Positions 51,948 to 59,798 of a DNA stretch of 64,000 bases are shown here, in pieces (position 1 is the stretch's first letter; every line of letters starts with the position of its first letter). The notes beneath the pieces are model-generated. The model did not search any database, was not told the DNA's origin, and was given only the letters and a program-made list of their open reading frames with translations. The position numbers were made by a program, and so were the translations under genes. This stretch comes from Deltaproteobacteria bacterium HGW-Deltaproteobacteria-19 (GTDB lineage: Bacteria; Desulfobacterota; Syntrophia; Syntrophales; PHBD01), in NCBI GenBank assembly GCA_002841865.1, contig PHBD01000002.1:62001-126000 (forward strand). Reading direction: 5' to 3'.

Positions 51948-53090
51948 CTACAGGCCCATAAACCGGGCGATGATGGTTTTCATGATTTCATTCGTGCCGG
52001 CGAAGATCCGGGTCACCCGGAGATCCCGCCAGGCGCGGGAGATGGGATACTCGTCGCAGTAACCATAGCCGCCGTGGAGCTGCAGGCACCGGTCGGCGAC
52101 GCGGTTGGCCATGTCGCTGATCCAGTATTTGGCCATGGACGTCTCGATGATGATCTGCCGCCCTTCCATGTGGTCCGCCACCAGCTTGTCGACAAAGGTC
52201 CGGCCGATCTTGATCTCCGTGGCCATCTCCACAATCTCGAACTGGCTGTGCTGAAACTTGGAAATCGGCTTCCCGAAAACCGGCCGCTCCTGGCAGTACT
52301 TGATGGTGAACTCGAGCATGAACTCGGCCGCAGCGACGGCTCCGATCGACAGGACCAGGCGCTCCTGCTGGAGCTTCTGCATGAGCTTCAGGAAGCCCGT
52401 GCCCTTGTCCCCGAGTCGGTTGCTCTTCGGGATCCGGCAGTCCGTGAAATACAGCTCCGACGTATCCTGGCTGTGCCAGCCGGCCTTCTTGAGCTGCCTG
52501 CCCTTCTCGAACCCGGGCGTGCCGGTCTCGACGAGGAACAGATCCACTGCCTTGTGGGGATTGCTCTCCGCCGGGTCCTTTGCGGCCACGACGCACAGAT
52601 CGCAGTTGATCCCGTTCGAGATGAAGGTTTTCTGACCGTTCAGGACGAAAGAGTCCCCGCTCTCCGCTGCGGTCATCTTCATGGCCGCCAGGTCGCTCCC
52701 CGCATTGGGCTCCGTCATGGCAACCGCCGTGATGCAGTCGCCGCTTACGCAGCCGGGGAGGTACTTCTGCTTGTGCTCCTCGGAACCATAGGAAAGAATG
52801 TAGGGAACGATGATGTCGCTGTGCAGCGCGGCGGTGAGCCCCCAGAAATTTGCCCGGGCCATTTCCTCGTTGACGATCACCGAGTACAGAAAATCCGCCC
52901 CCGGTCCGCCGTATTCCACCGGAACCGACGTCCCCAGGAATCCCTGCTGCCCCATCTTCTGCCACGCGCTCTTGGGAACGATGCCGGCCTCTTCCCACTC
53001 TTCGACGTGAGGGATCAGCTCGTTCGCGACAAACTTGCGCAGGGTATCGCGAAACATTTTGTGTTCATCCGTGTAATTGAGAATGTCCAT
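51948..53090 (-). CDS. Acyl-CoA dehydrogenase
   Basis: 380 aa from ATG 53090 with AAGGAG upstream. Motifs: AVAMTEPNAGSDLA (~122-135), FVLNGQKTFISNG, LHGGYGYCDEYPISRAWRD, and IFAGTNEIMK. Glu of YEGT is Ala, but helix G has LQQERLVL, so the base is probably the isovaleryl-CoA-type Glu. Placed directly before the racemase gene (13 bp), fitting oxidation of a 2-methyl-branched acyl-CoA. Electrons go to Etf, encoded elsewhere. Confidence 0.93.
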   Translation of the reverse strand: MDILNYTDEHKMFRDTLRKFVANELIPHVEEWEEAGIVPKSAWQKMGQQGFLGTSVPVEYGGPGADFLYSVIVNEEMARANFWGLTAALHSDIIVPYILSYGSEEHKQKYLPGCVSGDCITAVAMTEPNAGSDLAAMKMTAAESGDSFVLNGQKTFISNGINCDLCVVAAKDPAESNPHKAVDLFLVETGTPGFEKGRQLKKAGWHSQDTSELYFTDCRIPKSNRLGDKGTGFLKLMQKLQQERLVLSIGAVAAAEFMLEFTIKYCQERPVFGKPISKFQHSQFEIVEMATEIKIGRTFVDKLVADHMEGRQIIIETSMAKYWISDMANRVADRCLQLHGGYGYCDEYPISRAWRDLRVTRIFAGTNEIMKTIIARFMGL

Positions 53091-53230
53091 ACGTTGTCTC
53101 CTTGACGAAATGCCGATGGTTCAGAATGCAACGTCAATCGCTGCGGATACCGTATCTTTCATGTCCGGGTTGCCTGCCGGGGCGAAGGGGACAAGCCCCT
53201 TCACCACCGGCAGGACGTAACGGATGGGAA

Positions 53231-54439
53231 CTATTTGCCGAGTTTGCCGATGATGGAGATGGCGCACACATTCTGGTGGGGGAAGCCGCCCAGGTTGTGT
53301 GTCAGGCCCAGGCGGGGATCCTTCAGCTGGCGCTCCCCTGCCTTACCCTGCAGCTGCAGGTACATCTCGTAGATCATCCGGAGCCCCGAGGCACCGATCG
53401 GATGGCCGAAACACTTGAGGCCGCCGTCGATCTGGGCCGGCACCTTGCCGTCCCGGTCGTACATGCCGTCCAGGGCGTCCTTCCAGGCCTGGCCCGGCTC
53501 GGAGATGTGGAGATCTTCGTAGCTGACCAGTTCCGTGATGGAAAAGCAGTCGTGGAGCTCGATCATGCTGAGCTCTTCCTTCGGATTGGTGACGCCGGCC
53601 TCTTTGTATGCGTCGGTGCTGCACTTGCTTGCCGTGACGAAATGGTCACCGGCCCACTCGTTGAAGCCGCCTTCGTAGCCGTTGCTGACGGACAACTGAA
53701 CCGCCTTGACGGTGATGATGTCCTTTTTCCCGAGCTTCTTGGCGATTTCCGGGGTCGTGACGATCGCGCACGCCGATCCGTCGGAAACACCGCAGCAGTC
53801 AAACAGGCCCAGGGGCCAGGCAATGATCGGGGCGCCCAGGACCTGGTCCATCGTAACCGCCTTCCGCAGGTGGGCCTTGGGATTCAGGACACCGTTGGCA
53901 TGGCTCTTCACCGACACGTGGGCAATGGCCCGCTTGATGTCCTCGTTCTTGATCCGGTTCTTGGCCACGTAGGCCGACGCGAGCTGTGCGAACAGGCCCG
54001 GCGCCGTGCAATTTGGAAACCACTGCCAGACCAGGCTCCCCGACGTAGCCCCCCATGCGGGGAGGCCGCCGTACCCCGTGTCCTTCAGCTTCTCGACGCC
54101 CAGCGCCAGGCAGATGTCGTAGGCGCCCGAGGCAACGCCGTACACCGCCCCCCGGAAGGCCTCCGTTCCCGTGGCGCAATAGTTCTCCATCCTGGAAACG
54201 GGGATGTTGGGCAGCCGGAGGGCAACGCTCATGGACGGCGAGCCCTTGCCGACATTGACCTCTTCCATGCAGACCCCGAACCAGGCCGCCTGGATTGCCT
54301 TCTTCTCGATCCCGGCATCGGCGATCGCTTCCTGAAAGGCCTCGACCATCAGGCCCTCCGCTCCCATATCCCATCGCTCTCCGAACCGGCTGCAACCCAT
54401 ACCGATGATCGCGACTTTGTCTCTAATTCCCGTAGCCAT
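53231..54439 (-). CDS. Thiolase (SCP2-thiolase-like), canonical active site
   Basis: 402 aa from ATG 54439 with GGGGAGG upstream. All expected thiolase residues are visible: Cys88 in ENYCATG, His in MIELHDCF, GLKCFGHPIGASG with the GHP His, and a C-terminal THNLGG segment. It should cleave a 3-ketoacyl-CoA with CoA to acetyl- or propionyl-CoA plus a shortened acyl-CoA. It is the only one of the five stand-alone thiolase-fold proteins in the window with this complete set. Between an acyl-CoA dehydrogenase and the four-domain fusion gene in operon III; the fusion includes a DUF35 domain that might partner it. Confidence 0.92.
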   Translation of the reverse strand: MATGIRDKVAIIGMGCSRFGERWDMGAEGLMVEAFQEAIADAGIEKKAIQAAWFGVCMEEVNVGKGSPSMSVALRLPNIPVSRMENYCATGTEAFRGAVYGVASGAYDICLALGVEKLKDTGYGGLPAWGATSGSLVWQWFPNCTAPGLFAQLASAYVAKNRIKNEDIKRAIAHVSVKSHANGVLNPKAHLRKAVTMDQVLGAPIIAWPLGLFDCCGVSDGSACAIVTTPEIAKKLGKKDIITVKAVQLSVSNGYEGGFNEWAGDHFVTASKCSTDAYKEAGVTNPKEELSMIELHDCFSITELVSYEDLHISEPGQAWKDALDGMYDRDGKVPAQIDGGLKCFGHPIGASGLRMIYEMYLQLQGKAGERQLKDPRLGLTHNLGGFPHQNVCAISIIGKLGK

Positions 54440-54458
54440 GGTAGTACCTCCCCAATCG

Positions 54459-57173
54459 TTAGAATTTGAACAGTTTGCCGATGAGCTGGGATTTCATCAT
54501 GTCGCCGCTCACCTTCAGTTTGCCGGCGGAGAAGGCCTTCATGCCGTCCAGCTTGCCGGTGATCAGATCGACGAAGTCCGCGTCGGCCATGCCGATGGTC
54601 GTGGTGGCACCGTCGACCTTACCCGTCGATACCTTGCAGGCGCCGTCCTTCACGATGACATACCAGTCGCCGCCCGTCGGTCCGGAGATGTTGAACTGGA
54701 AAACCACGTCCTTGCCGGCGGCCGCGGCTGCGTTGAAGGCAGACGGCATCTTGTCGAAGATCCCCTTGACGTCCATTGCGCCACCGCCCTTGGGTGCCTC
54801 GCTGCCCGCCGGTGCCGGCGGCATGAGGAACGTCATGATGGCCGCGTTCAGCTCCGCGTAGTACTTCGCACCGGCCATGCTGTTGATCTTTTCCCAGTTG
54901 TCACGGATGTCCTCCGGCGTCGGCACTTTCCCGCCTTCGCCGAGCGTGGTCCCGGGGCCGGTCATGATGGCCGCGCGGCTGTAGTACCCGGCGCCCACGT
55001 TGAAAACGCTTCCGTTCTCCTTGCAATCCTCGGAGCAGAGATAAATCGTGAGACCGGCGACGTAATCGGGGCTCATCTTCTTGAACATCTCCGGCGGCAT
55101 GACGTCTTCCGTCAGCCGGGACGCTGCAATCGGCGCGACCGTGTTGACGTGGATGTTGTACTTCCCGCCCTCCGCCTTGAGTGTGTTCATGAAGCCGACG
55201 AGCCCGAGCTTCGCCGAGGAGTAGTTGGTCTGGCCGAAGTTGCCGTACAGGCCCGCTGCGGAGGTCGTCATGACGATCCGCCCGTACCCGTTTTCCCGCA
55301 TGGCCTTGAAGGCCGGGCGCGTCACGTTGTAGGCGCCGTTCAGGTGGACTGCAAGAACAGCCGCCCAGTGCTCCGGCTCCATCTTGAGAATGCCCTTGTC
55401 GCGGAGGATGCCCGCGTTGTTGATGAGGATGTCGACCTTGCCGAAAGCATCGAGGGCCGTCTTCACGATCCCCTCGCCGCCCTGTGGCGTGGCCACGTTG
55501 TCGTAATTGGCGACAGCCTCGCCGCCCAATGCCTTGATTTCATTGACTACCAGGTCGGCAGGCCCGGCTGCACCCGCTCCCGATCCGTCCCGGGCGCCGC
55601 CGAAGTCGTTCACCACGACCTTCGCACCGCGGCGTCCCAGTTCCAATGCATAGGCCCGTCCCAAACCGGCGCCGGCGCCCGTCACGATGGCCACCCTGCC
55701 CTGGAAGTCGACCTCGGGAATCCAGTCGGTCTCCGGTACTGGCTTCCAGAAGTACTGGGAGAAACCTCGCATGGTATCGACAATGCGCCTGCGGAAGGAC
55801 AGCTTCACGGGCATTCCGACCTTGAGGTCATTCAGCTCGCAGTCCGTGAAGTCGGCCACGAAACGGCCGCCGCCCTCGAACTGCACCAGGCCGTAGATCG
55901 CCGGGGGATCGACCGAGAAAGCCAGCAGGTCGCCCGTGAAGCTCTTGATCCGGGCCGGAATGCCGGCGAATTCGTAATCTTCCATGGGCCCCACGTGGCC
56001 GCAGGCGGGGTTCACGCAGATATCCGCCGGCGGGAATTGGGGCGTCCCGCAGGCCGTACACTTGCCGCCCACCATGCCGAGGATCATCTTGCGGTTCCGC
56101 CAGAGGGCCGTCATGGCCGTCTGGATCGGTGCCTCCGCCCGGATGCCCGTCTCCGGAGCAAGCAGCTCACGGAACTTGAGGAACTTCATGTAGTTGTCCG
56201 TTGTTTTCTTCTTGGCCAGCGAACCCTTCACGCCCAACCGCTCGGCGAGCTTCGTGATGTTCTCCGTCACCTTGAAGTACATGGCGTCGCATCCCTGGCC
56301 GAAGCCGGCCACGAGAATGCCGTCGCCCGGTTTGGCCGTCTCGAGGGCCGACACGAACATGACGAGGGCGTGGGCCGCGCCCGTTTCCCCGCAGACTTCG
56401 TGCATCGTGTCTACGAGCTTGTCGCCGGAGGCGCCGAGCTTCTTGCCGATGGACCGGTGCTCGGCCTTGAAGATGCACGGGAAGACGAGCTTCTGGACGT
56501 CGTCCATGGTGATCTTCAACTTCTTCATGAGTCCATTGACTGCCTCGGGGATGAACTTGGAGTAGCCTTCCTCACGGAGCCAGCGCTCTTCCCAGGTGTA
56601 GTCGAACTCGGACCAGGAACCGCGGAAATGGTCCGCGAAGTCGTAGGTAACGCTGTAGGAGCCCTTGAATTCGGCCACGACGTCCTCGCTGCCGACCATC
56701 AGGGCGGCCGCGCCGTCGCCGAACCACATTTCGTAGAAGCCGGCCGGCCTGGTGTGGCGCTTGTCCGAAGCGGCGACCAGGATGGACTTGCGGCTGCCCG
56801 CTTTCACGACGTCGAGGGCCGTCAGGAGACCCGTGGTCCCGGCCCGCTGGGAGGACGTGAAGTCCGCCGTGTTGATGTCGCTCCGCAGGTTCAGCGCCGT
56901 CGCCAGGATTCCTGCGTTCTGGCGGTCACTGAAGGGGAGGGTCGTCGAGCAGAGATAACCCGCGTCGATCTTCTTCTTGTCCTTGCCGATCAGGCAGTCC
57001 TGGGCCGCCGCGACCGCCATGGTAAGGCTGTCTTCGTCATAGTTGCACATGGAGCGCTCGCCCTGGGCCACGCTGATGAGCGCCGGAGCGAACCAGCCCA
57101 TGGCCTGGTAGATCGCCATACGGTCCATTCTCAGGCGAGGGATATAGGCTCCAAATGATGTGATCCCGATCAT
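54459..57173 (-). CDS. Four-domain fusion: HMG-CoA synthase-like, DUF35, SDR dehydrogenase, SCP2
   Basis: 904 aa from ATG 57173 with GGAGG seven bases upstream. Residues 1-~335: HMG-CoA synthase/KAS III-like fold (YDEDSLTMAVAAA, CGETGAAHALV). The nucleophile site reads FTSSQRAGTTG, with Gln109 where archaeal HMG-CoA synthases have Cys, and the catalytic His region reads VFPCIFK. Residues ~365-450: DUF35 zinc ribbon (CTACG...CVNPACG) and OB fold. ~490-735: SDR with TGAGAGLGRAYALELG, NNAG and YSSAK catalytic motifs. ~795-904: SCP2 lipid-binding domain ending KSQLIGKLFKF. The SDR-SCP2 half is a paralogue of the next gene product. Probably oxidises a 3-hydroxyacyl-CoA held by SCP2; the N-terminal domain may be a decarboxylase-like or scaffold module. 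Confidence 0.88.
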   Translation of the reverse strand: MIGITSFGAYIPRLRMDRMAIYQAMGWFAPALISVAQGERSMCNYDEDSLTMAVAAAQDCLIGKDKKKIDAGYLCSTTLPFSDRQNAGILATALNLRSDINTADFTSSQRAGTTGLLTALDVVKAGSRKSILVAASDKRHTRPAGFYEMWFGDGAAALMVGSEDVVAEFKGSYSVTYDFADHFRGSWSEFDYTWEERWLREEGYSKFIPEAVNGLMKKLKITMDDVQKLVFPCIFKAEHRSIGKKLGASGDKLVDTMHEVCGETGAAHALVMFVSALETAKPGDGILVAGFGQGCDAMYFKVTENITKLAERLGVKGSLAKKKTTDNYMKFLKFRELLAPETGIRAEAPIQTAMTALWRNRKMILGMVGGKCTACGTPQFPPADICVNPACGHVGPMEDYEFAGIPARIKSFTGDLLAFSVDPPAIYGLVQFEGGGRFVADFTDCELNDLKVGMPVKLSFRRRIVDTMRGFSQYFWKPVPETDWIPEVDFQGRVAIVTGAGAGLGRAYALELGRRGAKVVVNDFGGARDGSGAGAAGPADLVVNEIKALGGEAVANYDNVATPQGGEGIVKTALDAFGKVDILINNAGILRDKGILKMEPEHWAAVLAVHLNGAYNVTRPAFKAMRENGYGRIVMTTSAAGLYGNFGQTNYSSAKLGLVGFMNTLKAEGGKYNIHVNTVAPIAASRLTEDVMPPEMFKKMSPDYVAGLTIYLCSEDCKENGSVFNVGAGYYSRAAIMTGPGTTLGEGGKVPTPEDIRDNWEKINSMAGAKYYAELNAAIMTFLMPPAPAGSEAPKGGGAMDVKGIFDKMPSAFNAAAAAGKDVVFQFNISGPTGGDWYVIVKDGACKVSTGKVDGATTTIGMADADFVDLITGKLDGMKAFSAGKLKVSGDMMKSQLIGKLFKF

Positions 57174-57242
57174 TGTTTTACCTCCTTCATTCACGTGTGT
57201 TGCTTTCGGATTTTCGAATCGTTCGTCCCGAAGGATCCCGCC

Positions 57243-58511
57243 TCAGAATTTGAACAGCTTCTCCAGGAGCTGCGACTTCATCAGGTCTCCTTCTATCTTC
57301 AGCTTCCCGGACGTGTAGGCCTTCATGGCGTTCATTTTTCCGTTCATGAGGTCGATGTAATCAGCGGATGCCATCTTCAGCGTGCAGCCGGGGGAAGCGT
57401 GGACACCGGCGGCCACGGTCAGGGCACCGCCCTTGATCTCTGCATACCAGTCGCCGCCGCCGTCGCCGGCGATGCAATACTGGAAAACAACGTCCGTCGT
57501 GGCCGCACCTGCCTGGAATGCACCGGGCATGGCGGCGAAGACATCTTTCACCGCGGCGAATCCGCCGCTGCTCTTCGGGGCTTCCTTCTTCCCCTCCAGG
57601 GCCGCGAGGACATCCCCGAGGACGAGTTCGTTCAGGTCCGCATATTCCCTGGCACCCTTCAGATCGGCGATCTTCGGCCAGTTGACGGACACATCCTCGA
57701 CGGTGGGGATCTTCGTGCCGCCGCCGAGAACGACGCCGGGGGCCGTCATGATGGCGGCGCGATTGTAGAAGCCGGCGCCGCAGTTGTAGATGTGGCCTGT
57801 GTCCGCGCACTCCTCAGAGCAGAGATAAAGGACGATCGGCGCCACGTAGTCCGGCTTCAGTTTGTCGAGCATGTCCGGAGGCAGGACGTCTTCCGTGAGC
57901 CGCGATGCCGCGATCGGGGCAATGGTGTTCACCTTGATGTTGTACTTCCCGCCTTCCAGCTTCAGGGTGTTCATGAAGCCCACGAGGCCCAGTTTCGCCG
58001 AGCTGTAGTTCGTCTGGCCGAAATTGCCGTACAGGCCCGCGGCCGATGTCGTCATGACGATCCGCCCGAATCCGTTTTCCCTCATGGCGCCGAAGGCCGG
58101 GCGCGTCACGTTGTAGGCCCCGGTGAGGTGGACATCGAGAACGATCTGCCAGTTCTCCGGTTCCAGCTTGAGGAGTCCCTTGTCACGGAGGATGCCGGCG
58201 TTGTTGATGAGGATGTCGACTTTCCCGAAGGCGTCGATGGCCGTCTTGACGATGCCCGCACCGCCTTCCGCGGTCGCCACGCTGTCATAGTTGGCTACCG
58301 CCTCTCCTCCCAGCGCCTTGATCTCCTCAACGACCTTGTCCGCCGGGGCGGCCGCGCCGGATCCCGAGCCGTCACGGGCCCCTCCGAAGTCGTTGACGAC
58401 GACCTTCGCTCCACGTTTGCCCAGTTCCAGGGCATACACACGGCCCAGGCCACCGCCCGCACCGGTTACGATGGCCACGCGACCATCAAAACGAATGCTG
58501 CTAGCTCCCAT
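57243..58511 (-). CDS. SDR 3-hydroxyacyl-CoA dehydrogenase fused to SCP2 (MFE-2-like, no hydratase domain)
   Basis: 422 aa; ATG 58511 lies seven bases after GGGAG, whereas an ATG two codons earlier is too close. N-terminal SDR resembling 17beta-HSD type 4: TGAGGGLGRVYALELG (~14-29), NDFGGARDGSG, NNAGILRDKG and YSSAK. A C-terminal SCP2 domain (~310-422) ends KSQLLEKLFKF. Eukaryotic MFE-2 has the order dehydrogenase, hydratase 2, SCP2; here the hydratase is missing and separate MaoC genes (49734, 50196) could supply it. Should oxidise (R)-3-hydroxyacyl-CoA with NAD+. Lies 84 bp downstream of TetR2 and may share its promoter. Confidence 0.92.
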   Translation of the reverse strand: MGASSIRFDGRVAIVTGAGGGLGRVYALELGKRGAKVVVNDFGGARDGSGSGAAAPADKVVEEIKALGGEAVANYDSVATAEGGAGIVKTAIDAFGKVDILINNAGILRDKGLLKLEPENWQIVLDVHLTGAYNVTRPAFGAMRENGFGRIVMTTSAAGLYGNFGQTNYSSAKLGLVGFMNTLKLEGGKYNIKVNTIAPIAASRLTEDVLPPDMLDKLKPDYVAPIVLYLCSEECADTGHIYNCGAGFYNRAAIMTAPGVVLGGGTKIPTVEDVSVNWPKIADLKGAREYADLNELVLGDVLAALEGKKEAPKSSGGFAAVKDVFAAMPGAFQAGAATTDVVFQYCIAGDGGGDWYAEIKGGALTVAAGVHASPGCTLKMASADYIDLMNGKMNAMKAYTSGKLKIEGDLMKSQLLEKLFKF

Positions 58512-58595
58512 AGTCATTCTCCCTTTCTGTAAAATGCGTGCTGCAAGCGTTCTGTTATTCTTCGGACGGCTCATCCGGAGGACAAGCCGCCCTTG

Positions 58596-59237
58596 TCATT
58601 CCCGCGCGTAATCCGATCCCTGCGCAAAGGCCGGGATATGGATGAACGTCAGCGTCTGCTTGACCAGTTGGATGTAGTTCTCCCGGTTCATGTTCACCAT
58701 GGGACGGAACAGGCTCTCCCCGGACACGAAATTGTGGATCGAATTCATCAGGGCCAGGACTTCCAACCTCACATGAGGAGGAACGTTCCTCTTGTCTTTC
58801 GCCAGCCCCATGGATCGGGCAACATCCGCCGTGAACTCGGGGATTTTAAAGTCGAGTCCGTCGCCTTCCCGCGTCATGCCGAAATAGCGGAACAGGATCA
58901 GGTTTGAGCATTCGGGGTGATCAAAGAGGTAATCCGTCATCATCTCGATGGAAATGGACAGACGGTCGTTCCGGGGCATGCCGTGGATGATCTTTTCGAC
59001 TTCGATGAGTTTTTTACCGAGGTCCTTGCAGATATCGAGAACGACGGCCTCGTAGAGATCGCCCTTTTCTCCCCAGTGATAATGAAGCGTAGAGATGTCG
59101 ATGGCGACTTCCCGGGCAATCATGCGGGTCGTCGTGCCATGGAAACCGTATTGCCCGAAGAGCTGGCGAGCCACTGCCAGAATCCTCCCTTTCATCGACG
59201 TGGGATCTTTCCGGGCTTTCTCAAGAATCGTGGCCAT
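58596..59237 (-). CDS. TetR/AcrR-family regulator (paralogue of the one at 1881-2516)
   Basis: 213 aa from ATG 59237. Helix-turn-helix in residues ~15-60 (RILAVARQLFGQYGFHGTT, TLHYHWGEKGDLYEAV), then a ligand domain with MMTDYLFDHPECSNLILF and MNSIHNFVSGESLF, all with direct counterparts in the 1881-2516 regulator. First gene of operon III, so it may autoregulate and repress the downstream beta-oxidation genes. No strong ribosome site; the closest GGGAA lies inside a 13-bp-period repeat array in the leader (59245-59322), suggesting post-transcriptional control. Confidence 0.92.
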   Translation of the reverse strand: MATILEKARKDPTSMKGRILAVARQLFGQYGFHGTTTRMIAREVAIDISTLHYHWGEKGDLYEAVVLDICKDLGKKLIEVEKIIHGMPRNDRLSISIEMMTDYLFDHPECSNLILFRYFGMTREGDGLDFKIPEFTADVARSMGLAKDKRNVPPHVRLEVLALMNSIHNFVSGESLFRPMVNMNRENYIQLVKQTLTFIHIPAFAQGSDYARE

Positions 59238-59244
59238 TGCAGGT

Positions 59245-59322
59245 TCCCATCAACAGTTTCCAGCGATCCGTTCCATTATCCTGTTCCACCAGGCTATTCC
59301 ATATGCCTGTTCCATCAAATGA
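59245..59322 (-). repeat. 13-bp-period TTCCA repeat array in the TetR2 leader (GGA motifs in mRNA)
   Basis: TTCCA begins at 59258, 59271, 59284, 59297 and 59310, exactly 13 bp apart; a degenerate unit (TCCCA) starts in phase at 59245, and the CCA of the TetR2 start codon region falls in phase at 59232. In the minus-strand transcript this gives TGGAA every 13 nt from about the predicted start site to the ribosome-binding region. The remaining 8 bp vary; units at 59271 and 59297 are most alike (TTCCATTATCCTG, TTCCATATGCCTG). Confidence 0.8.
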
Positions 59323-59327
59323 TGGGT

Positions 59328-59372
59328 AAATTATTCTGAAAGGATTTTCTTGTCAAGAAATTTGTACAAGAA
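59328..59372 (-). promoter_or_regulatory. TetR2/operon III promoter with overlapping palindromes
   Basis: Minus-strand TTGACA (59356-59351), 17-bp spacer, TAATTT (59333-59328), with start near 59320. The -35 lies inside a perfect palindrome TTTCTTG-T-CAAGAAA (59346-59360). A second nested inverted repeat pairs TTCTTGT (59347-59353) with ACAAGAA (59366-59372), and TTGTACAA sits at 59362-59369. Positions suit a repressor, possibly TetR2 itself. Confidence 0.6.
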
Positions 59373-59734
59373 TTTTTTCAGCAATCTATCTATTCGTATT
59401 CTTTGTTGTAATCTGGACAGTGGTCTGTAGGTGCCGGCAGGCCTTCCCTCTTGTAGCAAAAGATGGGAGGCCGCAGCGTCGGTGTTCGTTATGAGACTGG
59501 GCCCGCCCGGAGGGATCAGGATTTTCGCCCGGCAGAAAGGGTAACACGTCCATACAGACAAAGGTATGCTCAACGGCAGAAAGGAACAGAGGACCGTGTG
59601 CGGAATGCCTGAGGACCTGTCCGTGTTTCGTTACAACCGGCGACCCGCATTTTTTCCGGCCTGCTGCCCTCGGGGAAGTCCCCTCCGTTTCACGAGGATT
59701 CAGCAATGAGGCACTCATCCTGCGCCTTATGCGA

Positions 59735-59763
59735 TTGACAATCTTCATGGGCTCCCTTATGGT
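59735..59763 (+). promoter_or_regulatory. Sigma-70 promoter of the FlgO-like gene
   Basis: TTGACA (59735-59740), a 17-bp spacer and TATGGT (59758-59763), 36 bp before the ATG at 59799. The -35 is consensus; the -10 matches moderately. Confidence 0.5.
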
Positions 59764-59798
59764 GCAGCAAATCCAACAACCATTCAGGAGCGAAACTC

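Larger units (their letters stand above)
59238..59798. other. Intergenic region between TetR2 and the FlgO-like gene
   Basis: 561 bp with no credible gene. From the left it holds the TetR2 leader with 13-bp repeats (59245-59322), the TetR2 promoter and palindromes (59328-59372), then ~360 bp with nothing recognised, and a sigma-70 promoter for the rightward gene at 59735-59763. Short open frames here lack ribosome sites and protein-like composition. Confidence 0.6.

Noticed and set aside
59232-59322. CRISPR-like array
   Set aside because: The 13-bp units are far too short and degenerate for CRISPR repeats, and there are no spacers or cas genes.
59386-59748. Short minus-strand open frames in the TetR2/FlgO-like gap
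   Set aside because: No ribosome site, no recognisable domain and Arg/Pro-rich chance composition.
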